DNA of 64,000 bases. Origin: Microbacterium sp. MYb72. GTDB lineage: Bacteria; Actinomycetota; Actinomycetes; Actinomycetales; Microbacteriaceae. The translations under genes were made by a program, and so were the position numbers. The notes beneath the pieces are model-generated. The model ran no database searches and was not told the DNA's origin. It was given only the letters and a program-made list of their open reading frames with translations. The stretch spans positions 124,001 through 188,000 of the forward strand of contig NZ_PCOT01000001.1 of assembly GCF_002979415.1 (NCBI RefSeq), in the 5' to 3' direction. Below, in pieces: positions 38,377 to 51,610 of the stretch. Every line of letters starts with the position of its first letter. Position 1 is the stretch's first letter.

Positions 38377-39911
38377 TTCGCGTGCTCCTTTGCGATGCGT
38401 GCGATGGCGCCGGACTGCACGAGGGCGGTCACGGCCTCCATCTCGGGAGAGAGGAAGCGGTCGGGGCCGGGGCCGGCGGCGACCGTGCGGACGAGGTCGC
38501 GGACGGCCCCGGTGGCCGCTCCGGCCTGGAGGGGCGCGCGCAGGTCGAGGGCGCGCGCGCCGGTGAGGATCTCGATGGCGAGGACGCGACCGAGGCCGTC
38601 GATCGCTCGGCGCAGCTTGCGTCCGGCCGCCCAGCCCATCGACACGTGGTCCTCCTGCATGGCAGACGACGGGATGGAGTCGACGGATGCCGGGACGGCG
38701 AGGCGCTTGAGCTCGGACACGATGCCGGCCGCCGCGTACTGCGCGATCATGAGACCGGAGTCGACGCCGACCTCGTCGGCGAGGAACGGCGGGAGGCCGT
38801 GGTTGCGCGCGGGGTCGAGGGCGCGGTCGGTGCGGCGCTCGGAGACGGAGGCCACATCGGCGACCGAGATGGCGAGGAAGTCGAGGACCGCCGCGACCGG
38901 GGCGCCGTGGAAGTTGCCGTTCGACTCGATGCGTCCGTCGAGCGTGATCACGGGGTTGTCGATGACGCTGGCGAGCTCGCGGTCGGCGATGGTCGCCGCG
39001 TAACCTGCGGTGTCGCGCGCGGTGCCGTGCACCTGCGGCGTGCAGCGCAGCGAGTAGGCGTCCTGCACGCGGCCGTCCTCCGGGCCCTTGTGGCTGTGCA
39101 CCATCGGGGAGTCGCCGAGGAACGCGCGCAGGTTCGCGGCGGAGGTTCCCTGACCGACCTGCGGACGCAGCGCCATGAGGTCGGCGGCGAACACGGCGTC
39201 GGTGCCGAGCTGCGACTCGATCGACATCGCGGCCGCGATGTCGGCGGTGACCAGGAGCTCCTCCAGGTCATGCAGTGCGAGCACCAGGGTGCCGAGCATG
39301 CCGTCGGTGCCGTTGATGAGGGCGAGGCCCTCCTTCTCGACGAGGGTGAGCGGCTCGATCCCCGCAGCGGCGAGCGCCTCGGATGCCGGGAGCAGCGTGC
39401 CTGCGGCGTCGCGGACGTCTCCCTCGCCCATGGTGGCGAGCGCGATGTGCGCGAGCGGCGCGAGGTCGCCGGAGCAGCCGAGCGAGCCGTACTCGCGCAC
39501 GATCGGGGTGATCCCCGCGTTGAGGAGTGCCGCGTAGGTCTCGACGACGACCGGTCGCACGCCGGTGCGCCCCGAGGCGAGCGTCTGCAGGCGCAGCAGC
39601 TGAAGGCCGCGCGTGACCTCGCGCTCGATCTCCGCGCCGGTGCCGGCGGCGTGCGAGCGGATCAGGCTGGCCTGCAGCTGCAGGCGGCGCTCGGGGGCGA
39701 TGAACGTCGTCGCGAGCGCGCCGAAGCCCGTGGAGACCCCGTAGTGCGGGTTCGGGTCCGCGGCGAGGCCGTCGATCACGGTGCGGGTCTCGGCGACGCG
39801 GGCGAGAGCCTCGGGGGCGATGACGACGGGGGCGCCGTGTCGGGCGACGGCGACGACGTCGGCGTGGCGCAGGGGCTCGACGCCGACGAGAACGGGGGAC
39901 TGATCACTCAT
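38373..39911 (-). CDS. hutH: Histidine ammonia-lyase HutH
   Basis: Histidine ammonia-lyase of 512 residues, forming urocanate. Tyr57 (HYGVSTGFG) and the MIO-forming segment [14 protein letters not shown] are present. The tripeptide is Cys146-Ser147-Gly148 rather than the common Ala-Ser-Gly. The ATG at 39911 ([16 protein letters not shown]) is chosen over an in-frame start at 40034, which would run through the divergent regulator gene. It is first in hutH-hutU-hutI. Confidence 0.96.
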   Translation of the reverse strand: MSDQSPVLVGVEPLRHADVVAVARHGAPVVIAPEALARVAETRTVIDGLAADPNPHYGVSTGFGALATTFIAPERRLQLQASLIRSHAAGTGAEIEREVTRGLQLLRLQTLASGRTGVRPVVVETYAALLNAGITPIVREYGSLGCSGDLAPLAHIALATMGEGDVRDAAGTLLPASEALAAAGIEPLTLVEKEGLALINGTDGMLGTLVLALHDLEELLVTADIAAAMSIESQLGTDAVFAADLMALRPQVGQGTSAANLRAFLGDSPMVHSHKGPEDGRVQDAYSLRCTPQVHGTARDTAGYAATIADRELASVIDNPVITLDGRIESNGNFHGAPVAAVLDFLAISVADVASVSERRTDRALDPARNHGLPPFLADEVGVDSGLMIAQYAAAGIVSELKRLAVPASVDSIPSSAMQEDHVSMGWAAGRKLRRAIDGLGRVLAIEILTGARALDLRAPLQAGAATGAVRDLVRTVAAGPGPDRFLSPEMEAVTALVQSGAIARIAKEHAK

Positions 39912-39964
39912 ACGTCGATTCCACACCGTCGCGGTCGCGCGCGGCACCGGTTCATGGCATCCTT

Positions 39965-39982
39965 TGTCTGTGATACCAGACA
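39965..39982. promoter_or_regulatory. Inverted repeat at the hutH/iclR-type divergent region
   Basis: TGTCTG and CAGACA (39965-39970, 39977-39982) form a perfect inverted repeat with a 6-base centre. It overlaps the start codon of the IclR-type gene and lies 54 bases upstream of hutH, making it a candidate operator for both. Confidence 0.45.
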
Positions 39983-40743
39983 TATCGGATGCCGCCTCCG
40001 CCCAGGTTCCGGCGGCGGAGAACACGCTCCGCATCCTGCGCTACCTCGCCGGACGACCGGCGCCGGTCGCGGCATCCGCCATCGCCAGGGAGCTCGCACT
40101 CCCCCGGTCGACCGTGTACCACCTGCTCACGACGCTCGCCGCGCACGGCTTCGTCCTCCATCTCCGCGAGGAGCGGCGATGGGGTCTCGGCACCTCGGCG
40201 TTCGAGCTCGCCGGCGGCTACGCACGGCAACAGCCCCTCGCCCGTCTCGGGCGTCCGCTCGTGGCCTCCCTCTCCGATCGCCTCGGCGAGAGCACGCACC
40301 TCGCCGTGATGAGCGGCGGAGACGTGCTCTACATCGTCGAGGAGCGCGCTCCTCGACGGCCCGCGCTGATCACCGACGTCGGCGTGCGGCTCCCCGCGCA
40401 CCTGACGGCGTCGGGACGCGCCATGCTCGCATCCCTTCCCCGTGAGCAGGTGCGGGCGCTCTACCCGAGCGCCTCCTCGTTCCCCGACCGCACCGGCCTA
40501 GGCCCCCGCAAGCCGGGTGAGCTCCGCGAGCTCCTGCGCGAGGTGCGCGGCCGCGGATACGCCACGGAAGACAGCGAGGTCGCCGACGGGCTGCGCAGCG
40601 TGGGCGTCGCGGTGCGCGATCACGCCGGATGGCCGATCGCCGCCGTTGCCGTCACCTGGGCGGACGGCGACCTCGACGAGAGCGCTCTGGCGGATGCCGT
40701 GCGCGACACCGCGGCGACGCTGGAGTCCCGCCTGAAACGCTGA
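39970..40743 (+). CDS. IclR family transcriptional regulator
   Basis: Regulator of 257 residues from the GTG at 39970. The winged helix at the N-terminus (ENTLRILRYLAGRPAPVAASAIARELALPRSTVYHLLTTL) and IclR effector domain (LGESTHLAVMSGGDVLYIVEE; LTASGRAMLASLP; GYATEDSEVADGLRSVGVAV) are complete. No ribosome binding site is visible. CATCCT plus six bases precedes GTG, suggesting a leaderless start; TTG 39964 is the alternative. It is divergent from hutHUI and is its likely regulator. Confidence 0.88.
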   Translation: MIPDISDAASAQVPAAENTLRILRYLAGRPAPVAASAIARELALPRSTVYHLLTTLAAHGFVLHLREERRWGLGTSAFELAGGYARQQPLARLGRPLVASLSDRLGESTHLAVMSGGDVLYIVEERAPRRPALITDVGVRLPAHLTASGRAMLASLPREQVRALYPSASSFPDRTGLGPRKPGELRELLREVRGRGYATEDSEVADGLRSVGVAVRDHAGWPIAAVAVTWADGDLDESALADAVRDTAATLESRLKR

Positions 40744-40801
40744 GTATCGGAATGTCGCAGACCTGCGACACGATGGCGACAGTCCCGCCACACCCACTGG
40801 C

Positions 40802-40813
40802 TACTGTCGAAGC
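40802..40813 (+). promoter_or_regulatory. Leaderless promoter of the OmpA-repeat lipoprotein gene
   Basis: TACTGT (40802-40807) plus six bases precedes the ATG at 40814, with no ribosome binding site. It probably drives the four-gene cluster to 44170. Confidence 0.5.
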
Positions 40814-42004
40814 ATGACCTCCTCGACCAGCACCATCCGTCGCCGCGGCCTCGTTCTCGGCCTGGCCGCGACCCTCCTCTTCACCGGCTGCGCAGCCGAG
40901 CCGGCCTCCGGCGGGAAGAAGCCGCCCGCATCGTCCACTCCGTCGGCCTCCGCTCCCCGGACCTCCGTGGTGCCGGGGTACGACGTGGGACAGTTCCCTG
41001 CCGTGCCGCTGTTCGTGCTCCCCGACCTGGCGCTGCTCGACACCTCGGCATCCGCCTTCACGATCGAGGTGAACGACGCGCTCTCCGACATCCCCGGCGT
41101 CACGGCCACCCCGGCGCACTGCGATGCGTCGGGCGGCGTGGTGTCCGGCAACGGCACGTCGTTCCTCTACGGCGACGGCTCCGGCACGTTCACCGGCGCA
41201 GACGGCACCGTGCAGAACTTCGGAGACGGGTCCGGCAATTCCACGATCAACGGCGTCACGATCCAGAACTTCGGAGACGGCTCCGGCAACTACTCGGACG
41301 GCACCGTCACGATCCAGAACTTCGGAGACGGCTCCGGCAATTACTCCGACGCGACGAAGACCGTGCAGATCTTCGGAGACGGGTCGGGCAACTACTCCGA
41401 CGGCGCCGTGACGATCCAGAACTTCGGAGACGGCTCCGGCAACTTCTCCGACGGCACCGTCACGATCCAGAACTTCGGAGACGGCTCCGGCAACTACTCC
41501 GACGGCAGGATCAGCATCCAGAACTTCGGAGACGGCACCGCGCTCGTCGACGGCGAGACCGTCGACGCCGACAAGCTCCCTCCCGTGCCGAAGCTCGGCT
41601 CCTTCCCTCCCCTGGGCGCACTCGCCCCGATCGAATCCTGCGGCACGACGCTCACCTTCGACGACGGTGTCCTGTTCGACTTCGATCGGAGCGATATCCG
41701 CCCGGACGCGGCCACCACCCTGGATGCCGTCGCCGAGGTGTTCGGCTCGCTGTCCGTCGCCCAGGCGCAGGTCTCGGGCCACACGGATGCGATCGGCTCG
41801 GATGACGCCAACCAGAAGCTCTCCGAGGACCGAGCCCAGTCCGTCGTCGCGGGTCTGGAGAAGCGTGGCGTGACGGCGTCGCTCACGGCGGAGGGCTTCG
41901 GCGAGTCCCGCCCCGTCGCTCCCAATGAAGTGGACGGATCAGACAACCCCGCAGGTCGGCAGCTCAACCGTCGGGTGGAGATCTTCATCCCGGCGACGCT
42001 CTGA
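40814..42004 (+). CDS. OmpA-domain lipoprotein with eight 17-residue repeats
   Basis: Exported lipoprotein of 396 residues. A basic N-terminus, hydrophobic segment and lipobox LLFTGC are followed by a Pro/Ser-rich linker. Eight tandem 17-residue repeats occupy residues 115-250 (consensus TIQNFGDGSGNYSDGTV). An OmpA-like peptidoglycan-binding domain ends the protein (FDFDRSDIRPDAATTLDAVAEVF; VSGHTDAIGSDDANQKLSEDRAQSVV; GFGESRPVAPNE; NRRVEIFI). The Asp and Arg used to hold diaminopimelate are present. The repeats look like a beta-solenoid or Gly/Asp-rich loop array. The role is unknown; a cell-wall-anchored surface element is inferred. Confidence 0.85.
   Translation: MTSSTSTIRRRGLVLGLAATLLFTGCAAEPASGGKKPPASSTPSASAPRTSVVPGYDVGQFPAVPLFVLPDLALLDTSASAFTIEVNDALSDIPGVTATPAHCDASGGVVSGNGTSFLYGDGSGTFTGADGTVQNFGDGSGNSTINGVTIQNFGDGSGNYSDGTVTIQNFGDGSGNYSDATKTVQIFGDGSGNYSDGAVTIQNFGDGSGNFSDGTVTIQNFGDGSGNYSDGRISIQNFGDGTALVDGETVDADKLPPVPKLGSFPPLGALAPIESCGTTLTFDDGVLFDFDRSDIRPDAATTLDAVAEVFGSLSVAQAQVSGHTDAIGSDDANQKLSEDRAQSVVAGLEKRGVTASLTAEGFGESRPVAPNEVDGSDNPAGRQLNRRVEIFIPATL
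41156..41563 (+). repeat. Eight in-frame 51-base tandem repeats
   Basis: Eight consecutive 51-base units encode the 17-residue motif. Units 3, 6 and 7 differ by only a few bases, with the core CAGAACTTCGGAGACGG nearly invariant. Units 1 and 8 are the most divergent edges. The array is in frame, so changes in copy number would lengthen or shorten the protein without frameshift. Confidence 0.9.
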
Positions 42005-42024
42005 AAAGACGAGAGGATAGAACC

Positions 42025-42534
42025 ATGCGAGCACCGCGTCTGATGCCCCTCCTCTCCCTCGCCCTTCTCGCGGCGGGCTTGACCGGATGCACAGTGGGGA
42101 TCGTCGATCCGTCCGAACCCTCGCAGAAGGCCCCCACGCAGGAGCAGACGTCGCAGGCTCCGGATGCCGAGAAGGAGACGCCGGAGGCCGAGACGCCCGC
42201 GACCTCCGGGCTGAGCGCCGACGGGCAGGAGGAACGCGATCGGCTCATCGCCGCGGCCACCACCACGATGCCGTGCCCTGACGGTCCGCTGACCGCCGAC
42301 GGGGCGATCGTCCGGGTCGAGGGCGCATGCCCCGAGCTCGTGATCGAGATCGACGCGGGCGTCGTGATCGCCGACGACGTCGACGAGCTCACGCTCGAGG
42401 GCAGCGGGACCGTCGTGTACGCCGAGAACCTCGGTGTCGTCACGGTCACCGGCAGTGCGAGCTCGATCTTCTGGTCGGGCGCCACCCCGACGGTGCACGA
42501 CAGCGGCTCGTCCAACACGCTGCGAAAGGGCTGA
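42025..42534 (+). CDS. DUF3060-like lipoprotein
   Basis: Small lipoprotein of 169 residues with a signal peptide and lipobox AGLTGC, then an acidic Pro/Glu/Thr linker. The C-terminal domain (CPDGPLTADGAIVRVEGACPELVIEIDAGVVIADDVDELTLEGSGTVV ... SIFWSGATPTVHDSGSSNTL) resembles DUF3060, a small beta-rich exported domain. The function is unknown. It is 20 bases after the repeat lipoprotein and two bases before the response regulator, so it is in the same operon. Confidence 0.7.
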   Translation: MRAPRLMPLLSLALLAAGLTGCTVGIVDPSEPSQKAPTQEQTSQAPDAEKETPEAETPATSGLSADGQEERDRLIAAATTTMPCPDGPLTADGAIVRVEGACPELVIEIDAGVVIADDVDELTLEGSGTVVYAENLGVVTVTGSASSIFWSGATPTVHDSGSSNTLRKG

Positions 42535-42536
42535 GC

Positions 42537-43244
42537 ATGGACGCGCCGGACCGCCCGCGGATCCTCATCGTCGACGACGACGAGGCGATCACGGGGGCGC
42601 TCGGCGCGTTCCTCGGGCGCAGCGGATTCGACGTGCGCATCGCGGAGGACGGCCGCGCAGGCCTCCTCGAGGTCGAGCGCGACGCCCCCGACCTCGTCGT
42701 GTGCGATGTGCTCATGCCCCATGTCGACGGGCGCGAGTTCGTGCGCCGCGTACGTGCGCGCCAGCTCTGGCTGCCGATCATCCTGCTCACCCAGGTGGGC
42801 GAATCGTGGGAGCGCAGTGCCGCGCTCGACGAAGGCGCCGACGACTATCTGAACAAGCCCTTCGATCCTCACGAGCTGATCTCGAGGATCCGCGCCGTGC
42901 TGCGCCGTACCGAACAGGGCGCCGGTTCTCTCCGCTCCGCGCCGCGCCTGCGTGCCCTCGACCTGACCCTCGACCGCACCGCTCGCCGGGTCTGGCGCGG
43001 TGATGCCGAACTGACGCTCACGCCCAAGGCGCTGACGCTGCTCGAGTACCTCATGCTCCACCCGCAGGAGGTCCACACGCGCGAGCGCCTCCTCTCCACC
43101 CTCTGGGGCTTCGACTTCGCCACATCGAGCAGAGCCGTCGATCACCGGATCGCCGAGCTCCGACGGGTCCTGGGAGACGGGCGCTTCATCGAGACCGCGC
43201 AGAGCATGGGCTATCAGTTCGTCCCGAAGGTCGTGGCCGGATGA
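42537..43244 (+). CDS. OmpR/PhoB-type response regulator
   Basis: Response regulator of 235 residues. The receiver domain has acidic residues DDD (13-15), phospho-acceptor Asp57 (VVCDVLMPHVDG) and Lys in YLNKPFDPHEL. The C-terminal winged helix is of the OmpR class (LTLTPKALTLLEYLMLHPQEVHTRERLLSTLWG ... VDHRIAELRRVLGD). It overlaps the kinase gene by ATGA. It probably controls its own operon, including the lipoproteins. Confidence 0.93.
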   Translation: MDAPDRPRILIVDDDEAITGALGAFLGRSGFDVRIAEDGRAGLLEVERDAPDLVVCDVLMPHVDGREFVRRVRARQLWLPIILLTQVGESWERSAALDEGADDYLNKPFDPHELISRIRAVLRRTEQGAGSLRSAPRLRALDLTLDRTARRVWRGDAELTLTPKALTLLEYLMLHPQEVHTRERLLSTLWGFDFATSSRAVDHRIAELRRVLGDGRFIETAQSMGYQFVPKVVAG

Positions 43245-44170
43245 GCCGCCGCGCCGACGTCGCCCTGGGCATCCTGACCGCCGTACCGGTGGCGCTGTGC
43301 ACGCTCACGGCCGGCGGGATGCTGTTGGCCGGAGACGAGCGCCTCCTGACGATGAGCACGCCCCTTCCTGCCGCGACCTTTGCAGCGGGGCTCGTCCTGT
43401 CCGCGGTCCCGCTCACCGTGCTGGTAGCGCGCAACCGCGCCCGGCGCCGCGACGTCCGAAACGACGCGCGCGCGAGGGATGCGGCGGATGCGGCAGCCCT
43501 CCACGAGCGCGCGACCCACCAGCGCTTCCTCGCCCGGCTCGATCATGAGCTGAAGAACCCGATCACTGCCATCCGTGCGACCGCCGTCGCGGCTCAGGAC
43601 GGCTCGCAGACCGACGCATGGCGAACGATAGACGCCCAGGCCGCGAAGCTCAGCACACTCATCCGCGATCTGCGGAAGCTCGCCGAACTGGAGACCCGGC
43701 CACTCGACAGAGAGCAGGTCGACCTCGAGCAGCTGCTGAGCGAATCCGTCACCGCACTCGCGCAGCAGAACCCCACCGCGGGCGCCAGGGTCGTCCTCGC
43801 CGTCACCCGGGTCCCGTGGGCGGTCCCGCCGCTCTCCGTCGACGTCGACCTCCTCTCCGTCGCGCTGGACAACGTGCTGGGCAACGCCGCGAAGTACTCC
43901 GAGTCCGGCCCCATCGAGGTGCGTCTGCGTGAACAGGACGGCTGGGCGGTCATCGAGGTGGCGGATGCCGGTCGCGGCATCCCCTCCGCCGAACTGTCCA
44001 CTGTGTTCGACGAACTGGCGCGTGCGCAGAACGCACGCGATGTGAGCGGCTCAGGTATCGGTCTCACGCTCGTGGCGACGGTGATGCGCCGCCACGGCGG
44101 CGATGTGTCGATCCGTTCTGCGGAAGGCGCCGGCAGCGTGCTGACGCTTCGCCTGCCGATCGCCCGCTGA
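43241..44170 (+). CDS. Sensor histidine kinase
   Basis: Membrane kinase of 309 residues with two N-terminal transmembrane segments (about 8-30 and 44-64) and a very short extracytoplasmic loop between, so it may sense membrane or lipoprotein state rather than a bulky ligand. The H-box is LDHELKNPITAIR with His102. NVLGNAAKYS, DAGRGIPS and SGSGIGLTLV form the ATP-binding lid. It pairs with the preceding response regulator. Confidence 0.92.
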   Translation: MSRRADVALGILTAVPVALCTLTAGGMLLAGDERLLTMSTPLPAATFAAGLVLSAVPLTVLVARNRARRRDVRNDARARDAADAAALHERATHQRFLARLDHELKNPITAIRATAVAAQDGSQTDAWRTIDAQAAKLSTLIRDLRKLAELETRPLDREQVDLEQLLSESVTALAQQNPTAGARVVLAVTRVPWAVPPLSVDVDLLSVALDNVLGNAAKYSESGPIEVRLREQDGWAVIEVADAGRGIPSAELSTVFDELARAQNARDVSGSGIGLTLVATVMRRHGGDVSIRSAEGAGSVLTLRLPIAR

Positions 44171-44218
44171 CAAGCTCCAACGGCACACACGGCGTCGACA
44201 GAGAAGATCCGTTAACGC

Positions 44219-44250
44219 AGAAGAGCCACCCGGTGACGGGTGGCTCTTCT
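44219..44250. terminator. Terminator of the two-component operon
   Basis: A perfect 14-base stem (44219-44232 with 44237-44250) and GTGA loop follow the kinase stop by 48 bases, with TCTTCT at the 3' side. Confidence 0.8.
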
Positions 44251-44301
44251 CACTGAGCGTGCGACGTACTGCGCGCACAATCTGTTTTGTTCGTGTATAT
44301 G

Positions 44302-44335
44302 CAAAATGGCCACCCAGCGATGGGTGGCCATTTTG
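44302..44335. terminator. rrn operon terminator
   Basis: A perfect 15-base stem (44302-44316 with 44321-44335) and 4-base loop lie 11 bases beyond the 5S 3' end on the minus strand, with TTTTG at the 3' side in both directions. Confidence 0.85.
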
Positions 44336-44346
44336 ACTAAAAGGAG

Positions 44347-44464
44347 TCCGGCGGTGTCCTACTCTCCCACAGGGTCCCCCCTGCAGTACCATCGGCGCTG
44401 TGAGGCTTAGCTTCCGGGTTCGGAATGTAACCGGGCGTTTCCCTCACGCTATGGCCGCCGAAAC
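44347..44464 (-). rRNA. rrf: 5S ribosomal RNA
   Basis: About 118 bases. The minus strand reads GTTTCGGCGGCCATAGCGTG at the 5' end and ends in GTAGGACACCGCCGGA, with the two ends pairing (CGGCGG/CCGCCG). Boundaries are approximate to a few bases. Confidence 0.95.
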
Positions 44465-44521
44465 ACTATTGATGTTTCAATCAGTACACAACATGTGCAC
44501 GAAAAAGTTCGTGTGTGTTGT

Positions 44522-44550
44522 GTGGTTCTCGACCGTACATCGAGAACCAC
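44522..44550. other. Processing-type hairpin in the 23S-5S spacer
   Basis: GTGGTTCTCGA (44522-44532) pairs perfectly with 44540-44550 across seven bases. It lies between 23S and 5S and is probably a transcript-processing stem rather than a terminator. Confidence 0.4.
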
Positions 44551-44586
44551 TCAGTGGACGCGTAGCACCTACAAACGGTGTGTTAT

Positions 44587-49622
<5,036 letters not shown>

Positions 49623-49879
49623 AAAAAGAAATGCATACCCCACCGGGAAAACGGTGACGCAGCGAGTTTGATGCTGACCAAAGAGACAAATTCATTGCTG
49701 ACTTCATCCGAATGCCAACCCCCCAAAAGAAGGGCTGGTCTTTGATCCAAAGGAATCTCACCTAGCCGAAGCTAGATCGAGGTTATTTGGCATTTGACAA
49801 GTGCACGCTGTTGAGTTCTCAAGGATCGGACGCTCCCCCGACCCAGTCATCACAACCAGGCCCGAAGGGCAACTTCTCA

Positions 49880-49907
49880 ATCTTACCGGAGCAATTCAGG
49901 CTGTCAA
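49880..49907 (-). promoter_or_regulatory. rrn promoter, proximal
   Basis: On the minus strand -35 TTGACA (49902-49907) and -10 TAAGAT (49880-49885) are 16 bases apart, about 255 bases before 16S. Confidence 0.75.
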
Positions 49908-49975
49908 ATCGACACGCCGGAAGCTCGGGAGCTGATGTTATTGCCAGGCGCTTACCGCGCCGAGGCAACTCGACT

Positions 49976-50003
49976 AGCTTACCCGATTCCGTTTCGCTGT
50001 CAA
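49976..50003 (-). promoter_or_regulatory. rrn promoter, distal
   Basis: On the minus strand -35 TTGACA (49998-50003) and -10 TAAGCT (49976-49981) are 16 bases apart. The flank GTCGATTTGACAGC is repeated exactly at the proximal promoter 96 bases downstream. Confidence 0.75.
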
Positions 50004-50272
50004 ATCGACGCGATCCGGAATCCGGATCCCCACATCAGACAGAAGTATGTCTGCGATCTTCTCCGAGGAGCTGATCGTGTGGGGGTGGTTCTCCGCTTGA
50101 GGGGGGTAAGGCTCTCGGCCTCTCCGCTTCCCTGTGGGGCGAACAAGTAATAACTTACGTGGATCCCGGGCCTCCGGCAAATCGGGCCGTACCCCCCGGG
50201 CGTGTCGTCGTCGCCGGTCCCGCTATTTCCCCCTGGCCAGATCGCGAATCCGGCGTCCATCGCGCCGCGGAG

Positions 50273-50284
50273 TACGATCGGCTC
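50273..50284 (+). promoter_or_regulatory. Leaderless promoter of the CoA-transferase-like gene
   Basis: TACGAT (50273-50278) plus six bases precedes the ATG at 50285, and no ribosome binding site is present. Confidence 0.5.
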
Positions 50285-51610
50285 ATGTCTGCGCCCCTCC
50301 TCCCCCGTCCGGACCAGGCCCTGCGCGATCGGGTTCTCACCGAGCTCGGCATGGATCACTCGTCGGTCCTGATTCTTCCCGCGCCGGCACACCCCGTCCC
50401 GCTGCCCTCCCGCCTGGCGACGGCGGATCTCGCCTGGGCGAGCGTGGTCTCGGTGGCATCTGTGGCGGGGATCAGCGCAGAGCTCGACCCTGACCGGATC
50501 GCCCTCTCTTACCGGAGCGACCGCCTGCTGACCGTCGACGACACGGCGCCATCGGTGTGGTCGCCGTACTCCGGGTTCTGGCGCTCCCGCGACGGGTGGG
50601 TGCGCACCCACGGGAACTACCGCCACCACGCAGAGGCGCTGCTGCGGGGTCTCGGGATCACCGACCTCGACGCGATCTCCTCCGCATTCGCCGAGCGGAC
50701 CTCGACGGAGGCTGCCACCGCGATCTCCTCCGAGGGAGGTCTCGCCGTGGTCGTCTCCACCGAGCGGCCGATCGAGGATGCCGCACTGCGCAGCACTCCC
50801 CTGTTGGATATCCGCGGTGTCGAGGGCCCCGGTCGAGCACCCCTTGCTCCGGATCTCCCCCTCTCACCCGTCCGCGCGCTCCCGCTCTCGGGCATTCGCG
50901 TCCTCGACCTCACCCGCGTGATCGCCGGCCCCGTCTGCACTCGCACCCTCGCGCTCCTCGGCGCCGACGTCCTCCGTATCGATCCGCCGCACCTGCCGGA
51001 ACCCGAATGGCAGCACTTCGACACCGGCCACGGCAAAAGGTCGGCCCTGCTCGACGCCCGCTCGTCCGAGATGCACGCGCTCCTCGCCCAGGCCGACGTC
51101 GTCGTGCTCGGATACCGCCCCGCGGCGCTGGATCGACTCGGCCTCTCCGCAGAGCTCCTCGCCGAGCGCTATCCAGGTCTCGTCGTCGCGCAGCTCAGCG
51201 CCTGGGGTGTCGACCGCCCTGAGCGCGCCGGTTTCGACAGCCTGGTGCAGGCGGAGTCAGGCATCGCGCTCGTCGAGTCGGCGGACGGCGACCGTCCGGG
51301 GGCGCTTCCCGCGCAGGCACTCGACCACAGCGCGGGCTATCTGCTCGCCGCATCCGTCGTCGCGCTGCTCGAGCGGCGACGACGAGACGGCGGCACCTGG
51401 CAGGTGCGAACCTCCTTGCGCCGCATCGCCGCCGAGCTTCTCGGGATGCCGCGGAACGCGGAACCCGCGCCGGAGCGCGACGTCGACCCCGCACCCCATA
51501 CGGCGCACTTCGACATCGGAGGGCGACGACTCGCCACCGCACGACCCGCTCTTCCCGGGCTCGACTTCCGTGCCCCGCACGAGTGGGGCATGGATCAGCC
51601 CCGCTGGTGA
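50285..51610 (+). CDS. CaiB/BaiF CoA-transferase-like protein with rearranged domain order
   Basis: Protein of 441 residues. Residues about 205-441 carry the family III N-terminal signature (PLSGIRVLDLTRVIAGPVCTRTLALLGADVLRID) through the catalytic-Asp region (LPAQALDHSAGYLLAASVVALLERR). Residues 1-200 instead resemble the second half of a family member: VPLPSRLATADLAWASVV, then GFWRSRDGWVRTHGNYRHHAEALLRGLG. The order is therefore C-terminal-like half first. Catalysis is uncertain. The last 16 bases overlap the convergent DUF4184 gene. Confidence 0.75.
   Translation: MSAPLLPRPDQALRDRVLTELGMDHSSVLILPAPAHPVPLPSRLATADLAWASVVSVASVAGISAELDPDRIALSYRSDRLLTVDDTAPSVWSPYSGFWRSRDGWVRTHGNYRHHAEALLRGLGITDLDAISSAFAERTSTEAATAISSEGGLAVVVSTERPIEDAALRSTPLLDIRGVEGPGRAPLAPDLPLSPVRALPLSGIRVLDLTRVIAGPVCTRTLALLGADVLRIDPPHLPEPEWQHFDTGHGKRSALLDARSSEMHALLAQADVVVLGYRPAALDRLGLSAELLAERYPGLVVAQLSAWGVDRPERAGFDSLVQAESGIALVESADGDRPGALPAQALDHSAGYLLAASVVALLERRRRDGGTWQVRTSLRRIAAELLGMPRNAEPAPERDVDPAPHTAHFDIGGRRLATARPALPGLDFRAPHEWGMDQPRW

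Larger units (their letters stand above)
49623..50284. other. rrn leader and divergent promoter region
   Basis: A gene-free 662-base region. On the minus strand it carries two rrn promoters and the leader word TTGAGAACTCAACAGCG, which is similar to the word in the 16S-23S spacer. At the right end it carries the leaderless-type promoter of the CoA-transferase-like gene. Confidence 0.7.

Noticed and set aside
36889..40445. Long plus-strand frames opposite hutU and hutH
   Set aside because: Shadows of highly conserved enzymes on the minus strand, with low-complexity Gly/Arg/Asp composition.
41156..41563. Tandem repeats considered as a CRISPR array
   Set aside because: Units are contiguous 51-mers without unique spacers, stay in frame and encode a regular peptide repeat.
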